From: Cadophora sp. MPI-SDFR-AT-0126
Taxonomy: Eukaryota > Ascomycota > Leotiomycetes > Helotiales > Ploettnerulaceae
Length of the DNA stretch: 64,000 nt
Direction: 5' to 3'
Assembly (NCBI GenBank): GCA_020747065.1
Contig: JAGMVK010000004.1
Location: 930,001-994,000 of the forward strand
The translations under genes and the position numbers were made by a program. Position 1 is the stretch's first letter. Each line of letters starts with the position of its first letter. The notes beneath the pieces are model-generated. The model did not search any database. It worked only from the letters and a program-made list of their open reading frames with translations, and was not told the origin of the DNA. Shown in pieces: positions 24,029 through 34,893 of this stretch.

Positions 24029-25346
24029 ATGACCGTCATGGCAACATATTGCGGTCATGTTCGCACAAGACAAGATGCCAACTTGTTGTTTGAGGCTTGT
24101 CAACTGGATGATTTGCCAAAGATTCAGCGCCGTCTATCACGCAAGGAGCGAAAGGTCATGATATCGCCTGGAGCGGTATTCGTTTGGGATGAGGTGGAAA
24201 CTGGGATCCAGAGGTGGACAAATGGAAGACTGTGGGGCTCCGTTACGCTCTCAGAGGAATTCATCGTCCGTCGTGAGATGGAAAGGAAGGCAAAGATTCC
24301 GAGCATCATCCACCAGAGCATCGATATACCCATAGACATGGACGGATGCACCTAGTCGAAATGGGAGTGACGGAGATGTCCAAATGGAAGATTGAACAAC
24401 AGATGACTACCACTACAAGAAGAACGGATTCATTAGGAGGTCAATGACGATCACTTCGGATGGGCGCGAACTTCATTTGGTGACTTATGACGACCCGGGT
24501 TGTGGATTTAGCCCTGAGCTACCGACCCCGACAACAGATTCCCTTCTCAAGCATCAAGTTGAGGAGAAAATTGCCCTCCATTCTGCCACTTTCAGATATA
24601 GTCCTGAAAATCTTCATGGAGGGCTAGTTCTGCATCCACAGCCAGTTTTCGAGACACATTCAAGCGAAGCATTATCACCAAACCAACAGGTCCAGGCCCC
24701 AAGCGATACAAGTCTCCCGTGGGAAGTCCCTTCAAGTCAAAGACATCCTTGGAACCACACAATGACGAATCTTTACATACTACTTGCAGCTCTCTCCCAT
24801 AGCCCGCCGCCAGACATACCAGCGCACGAGTCGCAACACCTGCAGGATTCTGTTATCTGTCCGCGGAGCGCGTCCTCAGGTTTACGTCAATTTGCAAGTC
24901 CGACGGCACATGTGCACCCTTTTCAGAGGGTTCAACCACCGCCATCACCACCAAGGTCTCCATTGCTACTTCAAACTTCCCCACCAGCTATTATTCATGA
25001 TCAAGCAGCCCTGGTGAACGTCACTCATGGCAATTCTTGTAACTACAGCCCGCCGAGCAATTGCATCGAAGTATCGTCTATAACAGACATTCCTAGCATG
25101 TCATACGTCCCGTCCATGAACTTTCCGCCTTGCTCGTCTCTCCTGATGCCATATGTTGTATCAGAAACAACAGGCACGCATCAGACAAATCTATCAAGTC
25201 AAGAGGTAGGCTTCAGGACAGTGGCGTATGGAGGCACACGTTGGGAAGAGCGAAAGACGAAGGACTTTTCGCGTCGCACTTTGAAGGTTCACAGAGACGA
25301 CGTGAAGGTTGTGCGTTCTTTGGACAAGAGGTTTTTTGTTGATTGA
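24029..25346 (+). CDS. Divergent Gti1/Pac2 (WOPR) family DNA-binding regulator, possibly disrupted
   Basis: The first half matches the WOPRa box: TYCGHVRTRQDANLLFEAC near the N-terminus, then RRLSRKER, FVWDE, RWTNGR and the FIVRREME strand. The second half begins YHYKKNGFIRRSMTI..G..LHLVTY, the WOPRb box, and continues into a long Pro/Ser-rich tail with a DDVKVVRSLDKRF end typical of Pac2-like proteins. Read straight through, the frame hits TAG at 24353 and needs a shift plus another stop. One in-phase intron, 24273-24402 (GTGAGA...ACAG), removes all of this but also deletes the end of the last WOPRa strand and the linker. The likely start is the second ATG at 24038. It is a transcription factor by family; the function is uncertain if the gene is disrupted. 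Confidence 0.6.
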
Positions 25347-26201
25347 CAATCAATTCCGACATCCGCCGTTGGGCAGCGGAGGTCGATGAAAACAGTGATT
25401 ATTGTACACTATACTTTAGGCCTGAACGAGTCATTAGAGATCAACTGCTTGAGTCCGTACCGTGTACTTTATGATATTCACAGCGCATCTGATTCTCCCT
25501 CCTGATCTCGCGGCTAAGTGAAAACGTGAAGAATCTTGGCGAAAACTTGCCAATTATGTTCGCTGGGCGTTCATCAAACCTTTTTATATGAGAACAATTC
25601 ATGCTTACGAGGAAGCAAAACTAATCTGCAACATATCACCCTCGTGGTTTCAACCCTCAATACTATTGTATCGAAGGGTAGGGTGCGACTTATAGCCAAG
25701 TCTCTTGTACTTAAGCGACTCCGACAGCTTCCGGTGCCAACACCACACCAAGTAAATCCCAAGAAGTCCAAGCTCCCCACCGAATCCGCGATTACGTCGG
25801 ATCATGCTCATGGTGCTTTGAGAAGCAGTCACATAGAAAGCATGCAAAGAACCGCCAAGGTATTTCCAAGCCGATCAGGCGTTTTGTTGCGTGTTTGCTG
25901 CTGGAAGCATGTGGGCACTTTACTTGGGAGGTGGCGTAGATGATGCACTCTTACGACATGTCAGCCTTGATCTGGTGGTTTCCCATCAACTGTACATATA
26001 CAAACATTCCAGAAAACATACAGTTCAACACAAGTGTCACTTCTTCCAAAATTCCGACTAAAGTGTCAAAATGGGGATTGAATAACAGCAACACTTATCC
26101 TCCTGGCCTCATTTGTTGTCTAAATATTTGGTGTCATCTCAAACTTGAGAACTATGTATCTTCTCCATCTAGGGACACTGAGCCTTAGAGATGAAAGTAG
26201 C
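25347..26201. other. Intergenic
   Basis: No convincing coding or structural feature is visible. Confidence 0.35.
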
Positions 26202-26797
26202 ATGGCCAGTCGCGATGTCTCTTCGGGATCAACAAGAAACCCACTTGCGATGGTCTTTGTCGGCTGTATCCTAGGATTCGCATTTCTCGCTTTCGTGATG
26301 TACGTACACATTGTCATAAATTTCGTATTGCCTACCATCTAAGCTATCAAAATTGCATGACAAAAGGTTGACAGATAGTTCAGTTGCACTTGCAATCGTT
26401 ATTACAGGCGACACAGAAATACCTGCTGCCAAATAAACCGTCCAGATGCGAAGGGGAGTAATAGCAATATTCAGAGATACTCGGACTGGAAAAGAGCACA
26501 CTCGAGGTCCTCGAGTTGCGATGAAGATCATTTGGAGCAGGGCAATATTCCATCTGAGTGGGACGTCACAGTCTGGTGAGTCCAGTCGCGGTCGATATCA
26601 ACGAATGGCGAAGCTAATTGTTCACTAGCGCGATATGCTTGGAGTTTGTGAGAGATCGTGATCCGATCTATGAGCTGAAATGCTCGCATATTTTTCATTT
26701 TGGGTGCGCTAAAGCGTGGTATGACTGTCAGATTGGAAGGACTTGTCCAATTTGCAGGGACGGGACGGACGGCGTTGGTGGGGCTCCCAGAGGGTGA
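26202..26797 (+). CDS. Small transmembrane RING-H2 (ATL-like) ubiquitin ligase
   Basis: Three exons (26202-26299, 26408-26575, 26629-26797) join in consistent phases to about 144 aa. No single open frame shows the protein. One hydrophobic helix (about residues 17-34) is followed directly by basic residues, then a polar linker. The RING-H2 finger is built across the last splice: CAIC, then CSHIFHFGC, then CPIC, giving the C3H2C3 ligand order. Such proteins act as membrane-anchored E3 ubiquitin ligases with an E2. The C-terminus ends soon after the RING. Two further in-frame ATGs lie upstream (26145, 26154), so the exact start is open. Confidence 0.72.
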
Positions 26798-27849
26798 GAA
26801 GAACCTTCAGGGTCCTGATGTGCCTTGTTGGTAAGAAACATAATTTTTGAAAGTGTTCTACCAGGCCATACCGATACCTTGATAATGCATATTGTGGGGG
26901 TCATGGCAAAATATGCTGGACAATTGTCGGATAAGAGCAGAACCACAACAAGGACAGTAACTTCCATCCTTGCGTGCCGGAAAACCCCCTATGCCGGAAA
27001 ATTTGACCGGTATATTGACTTTAAGTATTATTAAATCCATAAATAATGTAATACCTTTGATAAATTTTAGTAGGTTTTATTCCCCAGCTACTCTTAAATA
27101 TCTTAAAATCCCTTCGACTAAAAAAATTATATTTTTATTATTGTCTTTTATTTGATTTATAAAGGAATTCTTTTTATATTATAATGAATTTCTTATACTA
27201 AAGCTGTATTATTAAGCCTACACTATTTTTAAAACTCATTAACGGGTTTTAGTTTAGTTCTTTGCCTTTCTCATAATACGGGAGATCATCTCGATAGCCT
27301 TGTTGCGGTTGTGGCGTACAGATTTATGCAAGATCACTCCGCGTTTCGGTACTGTAACGTCAGAATCCAAGCAAAGGTCGAAGTGCACAGAGGTCAAGGT
27401 AGAATCAATGTCAGTGTCAAAATATCAAGTTGATTTCTATCTGTCGGGATTTCCTTCGACTGATATAAGGCTTTTGTCAGCTTTCCTATACTTGCTGATA
27501 ACAACGTCTTTTCATAGATGTTGGAGTCTTATGCGACGATCCTGCGGTTCCAGTCTTGTTTGACGATCCTGCTTGAATCGTCACAGGTACCTCGGATTGA
27601 AGCGATTGACCATCTTATTGCGGAACAGCCCTGCATGCACGCACTGTGGAGAGTCACGTGATGTTTACCAGCTGCTAATTGATATTGGCAGAAGCGCCTC
27701 ACTCAATGCCTACACACTCACGTTAAGTGACTGTACTAATGAATCAAATACCAATCGTCAGCCTGTTATGAATATTTATGTTACAGGACACTCTGAAATC
27801 TATCAAGTATACCCTCCTGCAGGACTCTGAGTTGACAATTTAACATATT
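26798..27849. other. AT-rich island and degenerate DNA
   Basis: About 27020-27260 is strikingly AT-rich with almost no coding capacity, unlike its surroundings. This is the composition left by repeat-induced point mutation of old transposons. No transposase is readable and no terminal repeats are recognised. The frames at 27300-27830 are not protein-like. Confidence 0.45.
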
Positions 27850-28672
27850 CTTACTCAGCCTTCCATACATCTAAGGCAGTGTAGCATGAAATAAAATGTG
27901 CATGATTCAGTCCTAGGACACATTTCCGAACTCGTACACATTCTTCTAGAAGTATTACAGCTTCAGCTTCTTTACCGTTTCCCTTCCATGTTACCGCCAG
28001 GTTGGCTATGCTTGTCAGCGTGTGTGGGAACATGGCTTGGCACCTGGCCCAGTCATATCCGGTGGGGAATTCATTAAAAAGGATCTTACAGTAATGTCAT
28101 CTCCATCGTTCTATATCTCCTTTTGCTTTTAGCCACGTCTTCATTGCAAGCTGCACGAGTGTGTGCATTTTAAATGCTGACTGGATCTCAGAGACAGGGA
28201 TAAAAGCATAATTTCTTAACACAAGCAAATCTTCTTCAAAGTCGTTACCACGCCCATCACTCTTCGCCTCTCGGTCGCGTCGAAGTTGTTCAGCTTCATT
28301 GTCTAAGAGACTTGTCTTCTCCCGATCGCTTTTCCCAAACTTGTCTGGGTACTGCGATACTGAAAACCTCGGCGCTCGTTGGGAAATATAAGCCGCTGCT
28401 TGGACGAGAGCAAGCGGCATGTATTCCAGCACTGCTGCTGGCTCACCGATGTTACTCTGTCTACCGTCAGTATCGCTACCCTCTCGTATCCCGAGTTTCT
28501 TTTCAAGCAGTGCTACTGCGTCAACATTGTCCATAGACTCTATTGCAATCAGGCTGCTGTCTTCCACAAGCTGCGATGCCACCACCTTATTCCTTGTGGT
28601 GATAAGAATCGTCCCATGCTGGCATTGCGGAAGGTAGGAGACAAGCGGTCGTAATTTTCCGCTGTCTGCGGA
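27850..28672 (-). pseudogene. Relic of an NB-ARC/TPR (NLR-like STAND) gene
   Basis: Minus-strand reading gives ILITTRNKVVASQL (NB-ARC RNBS-B region), then LPLALVQAAAYIS (the GxP/LPLA motif) and FKMHTLVQLAMKTWL, typical of fungal NB-ARC proteins. A TGA follows near 28100. The frame then resumes with NEFPTG.DWARCQ fused to a kinesin-light-chain-type TPR unit (HTLTSIANLAVTWK...EEAV.LLEECV). The P-loop and the N-terminal effector are missing, and the junction into the TPR implies an internal deletion. Intact relatives act in fungal self/non-self recognition and cell death. Here it is a remnant. Confidence 0.72.
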
Positions 28673-28674
28673 GC

Positions 28675-29160
28675 TTAGGTGAATCCAATATCAGTGATGA
28701 TGGTAGGCAAGAAGTCTGGGAGAGAGCCAAAGGCAGTCTGCAATCTAGTTAGTAATTCCAATTGAAACCTCGTATCGCAACCTACATTAAGATAGAAGAT
28801 GATAGTAGCTTGCAAGTAGTTCTTGTAGTCATAAAAGGCTGCAAAAACCTGCTGAAAATTGAGCTTCCCCTGCTTCTTATGACCTCCGCCTTTCAAGGCG
28901 CGAGCACCGACGATAGAAATTTGCCTCTCGTTTAGGGCGGTCCATTGCCCAGGCCTTTGGGGAGATAGAAATAGGCAAGGAAGTCAATCAGAATAGTTGG
29001 GGTCCCCTCTATAGTAGTGATTAGCAATTATCATTGAGGTTCTAATAGATATCGTACCAACAAGGAAAACTAGTTGCCATCTATCAACCCCAGCCTCGGC
29101 TTGGACGATGCCATAGGCCAAAGCGCAATGCTAGCCCAATGATAGTGGCTGTATGTAAAG
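28675..29160 (-). pseudogene. Relic of a Dal5-type MFS permease
   Basis: Fragments in two frames read YGIVQAEAGVDRWQLVFLV, PTILIDFLAYFYLPKGLGNGPP, RQISIVGARALK, QVFAAFYDYKNYLQATIIF and FGSLPDFLPTIITDIGFT. In that order they match the middle of allantoate/anion:H+ symporter family transporters. Stops and frame changes interrupt it, and both termini are missing. It ends at 28675 and abuts the NB-ARC relic almost directly, a junction probably made by rearrangement. Confidence 0.6.
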
Positions 29161-29487
29161 GCACAAGGAACCATTGATCGTTTCTACAAGTCAAACAAGT
29201 CTTTTATTGCAAGTGTCATCCCTTTACCTCTCCATGATATCAAGTAACCATGTGATAGTGGCAAACTGTTCAAATACCTAAGTACAATGCAACGGCAACT
29301 GACACGATATTTAGTTTCGATGCCAAAACGACCCCTGACACCAAGGCCGAAACAAGACAGATAGAAGAAATTCCTTAAACATCCGTGAAAGCAATAATCC
29401 GATTGAAATGAAAATTAATTAATTCGAAACTATGAACTTTCATATACAACTTTCTTTTAGATACCTGCCGAGCGAGCCTCGCAGGTT
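29161..29487. other. Intergenic
   Basis: Short AT-leaning sequence downstream of the glycosidase; nothing recognised. Confidence 0.4.
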
Positions 29488-31179
29488 TCAGAAATCTTCG
29501 CTTTTCTCGTGGAGAGTGAAGAGTGTGACACTGGTGATCATAGTTGTCGCCGGTGTGATGAAAGGAATTGGAAAACCGCCATGATCTGGATCCAGGCGGT
29601 GCATAATGATGTTCTTATGATGGTTCGTCTCGTCACCGTTCAAAGTTCGAATAGTGTAAAGGTTGCCTTCGGTGTCGAAATCCTTTTCCGTGACCGCTAA
29701 GATACCAGTGTAGGTTGTCTCTGGATCCAGGCTTGTAAAAGTGAGCTGGAAGCCATAGCCTGCGACAAGATATGTGCCGTCAGGCTGGCGAATGACCATG
29801 CCAGCACCCGACGCCTGCTTCCCTAAGATGGGTGGCCGGTCTACGGTGACTCGATACTGACCAATATCCTTGATCCATGTCCTTTTAGTGGTGGTTTCTT
29901 TGACATTATCGTAGAAAAATCCGAATAAATCATCAGGTCTGTTCGCTTGCGCATCCAAGATGTGCTTGCTCAGCTTAGACAGCAGGCCAAAATGAAGTGG
30001 GATTGTGCAATTTTCAAGCGGCTGGGAGTCTATACCGAAAGGCGAGCAGCCGATGGAAAGCTGATTCGCTAAGGCAGTCCAGATGCGGCGAACGCCATAA
30101 TCGTCTCGTCGCTGCTCTGGGATGAAGAGGGGCAAACCACGCCATGCGAAGCACTCCGTAATCTTCTCATAGTCTTGCAAATAGATGTCTGGTGCGTAGA
30201 AAGCAATCTCTGGCGCATTAAAGATGTAGACGTCCATGTTGTGGCCCACTGGTCCCCCGGAAGGAAACGCGCCAGGTCGATTCCCGGTGGGAATCCCCTC
30301 TGGGATCTGGGAAAAATCGTCCCAGCTGGGATCTTCCGAGCACAAGGCAACGTTGATGTACACGGGCAGTTGATATTCTCGGCGTCCAGCAAGCGCAATG
30401 TTTTGGACAAATCCAGAGAATGCGTCTGCCATGAAGATATCCTCTGCCCACTCCCCTTCGCCAAAAGCCTCGCTCCAAGTCAACGAACCAGTCGCTTGCC
30501 GGGGGAAGTTCGGAAACTTGACCCGAAACGTCGGATGTAAGTCGGTCCAAGAACTTCGAAGATGCTGCAAAAGTTCCTGTCGAACAGGTCCCTTGAAGAG
30601 CTCGTTCGACGTGCGGGAACGGTCTCTTGTATCTCCCATGATGCCTATCTCGTTCTCGATTTGAACCATGATTACAGTCTGGTGTTCCTCATCAATCTCC
30701 TTCAAATGCCTCATCAGCGCGGCAAAAGCTGTCGCGTCGGCCTTACGTCCTGCCTCACAGGTCGGTTGGACAGCATCAATGGTCTGCAGGCCACCATCGG
30801 CGCCCTTGATATGAATGCGGGGAAAGCGCTTAACGTCCTGTCGAACCCAACTTGGTGCGTAGCCACTGAGGGCGTTCTTGTACATGCCGAACCACAGAAG
30901 GACCAAGTGAATTCCATGACAGCGTGCATCATTGATCACTTGGTCCAACTCTCGGAAATTGAACTGTCCTTCGATAGGCTCCATAAGAGCCCAGGAAACC
31001 CCACCAAGCAGGGTGTTGATGTGCCTTGCCTTCGTGTCCGCCCAGATCGTCGACATGTACTCGATATTCGTCCAAGTCGAATTGTGAAGCTCGCCTGCCA
31101 GCATCAGAAATGGCTCCCCCCTGACGATGAGCTGCTGAGAGCGCTCCGTTCGACGGAGGTGAGGAGAAGGCAACCCCAT
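29488..31179 (-). CDS. Beta-galactosidase-like glycoside hydrolase (GH35/42 clan, DUF5597 type)
   Basis: A single uninterrupted exon of 563 aa starts at a true ATG (31179). The TIM-barrel region shows LLGGVSWALMEPIEGQF near the N-terminus, the acid/base block MVQIENEIG (about residue 175) and a second carboxylate in LFIPEQRRDD (about residue 365), which I infer to be the nucleophile. The C-terminal part is beta-rich (VAGYGFQLTF, YTGILAV), as in the DUF5597 tail. It probably hydrolyses terminal galactosides or related sugars. No signal peptide is seen, so it is probably intracellular. A 31-base G run lies about 255 bp upstream of the start. Confidence 0.85.
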   Translation of the reverse strand: MGLPSPHLRRTERSQQLIVRGEPFLMLAGELHNSTWTNIEYMSTIWADTKARHINTLLGGVSWALMEPIEGQFNFRELDQVINDARCHGIHLVLLWFGMYKNALSGYAPSWVRQDVKRFPRIHIKGADGGLQTIDAVQPTCEAGRKADATAFAALMRHLKEIDEEHQTVIMVQIENEIGIMGDTRDRSRTSNELFKGPVRQELLQHLRSSWTDLHPTFRVKFPNFPRQATGSLTWSEAFGEGEWAEDIFMADAFSGFVQNIALAGRREYQLPVYINVALCSEDPSWDDFSQIPEGIPTGNRPGAFPSGGPVGHNMDVYIFNAPEIAFYAPDIYLQDYEKITECFAWRGLPLFIPEQRRDDYGVRRIWTALANQLSIGCSPFGIDSQPLENCTIPLHFGLLSKLSKHILDAQANRPDDLFGFFYDNVKETTTKRTWIKDIGQYRVTVDRPPILGKQASGAGMVIRQPDGTYLVAGYGFQLTFTSLDPETTYTGILAVTEKDFDTEGNLYTIRTLNGDETNHHKNIIMHRLDPDHGGFPIPFITPATTMITSVTLFTLHEKSEDF

Positions 31180-31432
31180 TGTGTTGAGTCGTGTCCCGGT
31201 ATATCAGAAAAGAATGTACGTTGACGGGAAGGATTGGTGCGCAGGCTGGCACAACAGTTTTAAGTATTGATCTCTCTGCCCTCGGTTGCAGGCCACATAA
31301 GAACCAGATGCTCCAAACGCTCGTAGGTCGGCGAAACGGTCTATGATCTACCGATGCTCGTATCTCGGGGACAGCGCCCCGAAACATGTCGTTGTATCGG
31401 GGAGGATAAAAATGTGCGGCTACAGCGGGGGT

Positions 31433-31464
<32 letters not shown>

Positions 31465-31999
31465 CGGCCTGGGGCTGTGGCTGTGGCTGGGCCTGAAAAC
31501 AGCGGGGAAGAACCGACACTTCCTGATGTTGGTGGTCCACGCGCAGGGTGAGCTTAGGTTATAGCTTATCTTAGTCCTATTTTATACGCGACTTATATCT
31601 ATACTTAAGTTAGTAAAGAGATATACGTAGGTTTTTCCGGCACACAGGGACGTACGTTGTTTGAGGTTTTCTGGTAAGACATCCGATAAGACATGCGACG
31701 AGGTCAGGAACAGAGTCTTTGGTGAAGCATCTGTTGTACCGAAGTAGAGGATTCTCTTCATCTTGTACCACTTGCGAGGGAATATACTTGGGCAGTGCAA
31801 ACCCCATATTTGGAGAAGGAACGGAGGGCCAAACATGTGGCAATTACTAAATCTATTATAACACGCCGTTTAAACGACTCTGAATGGATACTGAGACGCC
31901 ATAGACTTCTTAAAAACACATTCGATTTGTCAGTTAAGCTTCGAAGGTGCGACGCACCCCCAAGCAGCACCCCGATCCCTTTCATCCTCTCAACCTTAC
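31180..31999. other. Intergenic with AT-rich, RIP-like stretch
   Basis: It separates the glycosidase start from the MFS transporter end. It contains the poly-G tract (separate entry) and a TA-rich segment at about 31560-31625. Confidence 0.4.
31434..31464 (+). repeat. 31-base guanine homopolymer
   Basis: An uninterrupted G run (C on the minus strand) occurs in the 5' flank of the beta-galactosidase-like gene. Such a tract can form quadruplex structures and is prone to length change. The exact count in an assembly is unreliable. Confidence 0.85.
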
Positions 32000-34269
32000 T
32001 TAACCATGAGCAGCAAATGTACTCTTTGACCTCAACCATCCACCATACCTCCACAAGTAGAACATACCCACGACTCCCAAACACGACAGACCCGCCAACA
32101 AACTCACCCCTCCTCCAACCCCCAAGTTGATGAACATCGGTCGCGAGAATAGAATGCAAGCAGCGGCAAACATAGACCGGGACAGATCATTCGCTGCGAA
32201 GAGACTTGCCGCATATCGCGGGTACGACAGAGGCAGATACACAAATACGCATTGGAAAATCAGGAAATTCGCTGCGACGAGAATCGAAACACCGATGAGA
32301 CTCACAATCCACTTCAACAATATTAGCGCTGTAGGATACAAAAGTTGAGGATGAGGTTCGATTCCGAAGACAAGCTACCAAGACAGGTCTTGGATACGAG
32401 ATCCTACATCTTTCAGAGAAACGGGTGAGAAAAGTTACATACGTGCACAGCTTGTCTCGCCGTCCAGCCGAACATGAAATATCCTACTGGAAGAAAGACG
32501 ACTCCGAGAAGGGCAGGGACGAGACGGTGTTCTGGCGCCCTCAGACCGTTCTTCTTGATGTCTGGAATCAGATATTTGAATTGATATATCAGAAAGCCGA
32601 TCACACCGATGACGCACGCGACGCCGATGGTCAGAAAGCAGAGACCGACTTCGCCAATGTTGAAATGGTAAATAGGTGGGTATACCAGTTGAAAGACTTC
32701 GAAGAAAGAATAATAGATTCCGTAAGTGAGGGATGTCTGTTGAGTTGTTAGTCCCACTCCTAATTATTTTATCTGAACAGTCTCTGGGGACTTACATAGA
32801 TATTTGTGAATGCAACAGCAGGATCTTTGATCATGATCTCAATTGGCTTGATGATTGCATCCAGGAATACCTCTGAGGCTTTCAACTTTGCTTGGTCAAT
32901 CTCGCTCTTCGACTTGATATTGCTACGTCCTGTAAGCTTTCGAAGACGCTGCGCTCGTCGGCGGAGGATGTTGTCTGCTGAGGTCTCGGGGTACGCAAAG
33001 AGGAAGACGATGAGGATCGGGCCCGTGAGCCAGACAATTTCCCAAAGTCCCCAACGCCAACCTTTAGCTTGAACAGCGAATCTTAGAATCTTGTCAGTAC
33101 TTCCACAGTTTCCGCAACATGAAATCAATCGACTTACCCCGCGATGATGGGACCGATAGCAGGACCCCAGAAACAAGCGGCCGTCCAGGCTGACAAATAC
33201 ACGGGTAGCTCTAGGAGAGAATACATGTCTCCAACTGAAGCTCCTCCGTTGGCTAGACATGGACTCCCGAAAAATCCTGTAAGGAATCTGAGTACCAGCA
33301 AGCCAGCATAGTTGTCCACGACGGCCGTTGGAATTGACAGAATGACGAACAGAGCAAATGTTGGCACATAGACCCAGTTCCTTCCAATGGATGCAATCTC
33401 ACTCAGAGGTGCCCACAAGAGAGGACCGATTCCATATCCTACAACATAGATAGCGAGACCTAAGGCTGCTGCTGTGTCGCCGACGTGGAATTTTCTCATA
33501 ACTCCACCTTCTCCCGGAACATACATGCTGGACGCGCCGTACACGGCAAGGGAGTACGCGCAGAGTTGGAGAAGTACGATAGATTTCTTGGAATATGGCC
33601 ACTTCAATCAAGTCAGCAGTGCTAGCAGAAAGTGCGAACATCAGGAAGTAAGTTCCCCAGACACATCCTCATTCTGAGACGAAGAACATAAACGAGGAAA
33701 TCTACATACGTTCTGTGGATTGGCAGGATCATCGGTAGCATACCAGTCGACGAGGATTGTACCATCGGCAGTTTTTGTTGGTGCGATAGCGATAGATTTT
33801 GTTCTCTCTGCTTCGATCCCTTGCTCAGCATCGAAACGTTCACGAGTGTACGGAGCGGTAGAAGTGCGAGTCAACTCTCGATGGATCGAAGAACCCTTAG
33901 TACGGGTGCGAGTTGCTTCATTGTCTGGTTCTGTTCTGATGGCCTCGAGTTGTAACGGTGTTGGATCTTGGGGTTGATCAGTCTCGTAGTCGTCGTCGAG
34001 CTCCTTGGGGTTCCTCTTTTCATTGTTTTCATTGTCGCTGTCTGAAGCTGGGGGATTCTCTGGAGCTTTTTCTTCGGAAGTTGGTGCGTTGTCTTCTTCT
34101 TTTAGAAGTGCATCCTGTTACATGTTAGCAAAAGTGCCATTGAATAGGTATAAGTATGTACCAGTGGAGCCCAGTGAAAGTTTCCCTGCTCCTCAGGGTA
34201 TTTCAAGTAATGATTCTTGGTCGCGTATCTGATCAATTGGCCTACAGCCGATTCTCGAAACAGCTCCAT
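32000..34269 (-). CDS. MFS multidrug/polyamine transporter (DHA1 type)
   Basis: The start is the ATG at 34269 (MELFRESAVGQ). A short intron precedes a long hydrophilic, acidic N-terminal region. Membrane exons then follow with WPYSKK, DTAAALGLAIYVVGYGIGPLLWAPLSE, RFLTGFFGSPCLANGGASVGDMY and WGLWE, the family pattern of DHA1 drug:H+ antiporters (FLR1/TPO group). Later exons (32757-32413 and 32341-32000) supply the C-terminal helices. Six exons are expected, with introns near 34130, 33650, 33100, 32770 and 32380. Predicted topology is 12 helices in the plasma membrane, exporting drugs or polyamines; the substrate cannot be read. The glycosidase lies downstream in the same orientation. Confidence 0.85.
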
Positions 34270-34797
34270 CTTTGCTTCTAAATTCGTGAGATTTGAAACG
34301 CTTGGGAACTGGAGTTCTGTTGATTTCTCATCCTCTTTTTCTGGAGAGGAATCACAAGATATAGAAGAAAGCTCAAGAAAGTGAAAGACAGTGCGCTTAT
34401 TATCAGCACTACTGCTTTGGGAGAGTCACCGATAGGCAACTGCTGGACTAAGCTACGGAAGCCACTAATTTCGTTTCATAGACAAGTTTATTAATCATTA
34501 CACTAGTGCGCATTCCTGAAGAGGGAATTATGGAACTGAATTGGCTTGTCAGCAACGCTGCATATGCAATGAAGGTTGCTGCCGGCAGACCAGGGTCGAA
34601 CTGACAAATCCCCCGTCACTTTACCATACTTTCAATTATATCAGAAGGCAACGGAATCTTTTGAAGTAATCCACAAGAGACTTTATTTGTTTCGCTTTCC
34701 AAAGTGTCGCATGGAGGAGATTTACCGTTGCCAAGGCTTTTTCACGATTTATAAGCTTGGCTGGTTCCGCGGAAGTTACATGTTTTGAAATTCTAAT

Positions 34798-34893
34798 CTG
34801 GGATCAGTTTGAGTCTTACTTGTGATATCTGTCTTGTCAATCGTGCTCACGGCAAGACAGATACATCACAAGTAAGACTCAAACTGATCCCAG
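34798..34893. repeat. Near-perfect inverted repeat (hairpin)
   Basis: The left arm 34798-34836 (39 nt) and right arm 34853-34893 (41 nt) are reverse complements except for a two-base insertion in the right arm. They flank a 16-nt loop. The arms start CTGGGATCAG and end with its complement. It may be a MITE-like element, a residue of transposition, or a transcribed small-RNA hairpin. Confidence 0.88.

Noticed and set aside
30929..31540. 203-aa proline-run frame on the minus strand
   Set aside because: It is made by the poly-G tract and overlaps the start of the beta-galactosidase-like gene in another frame.
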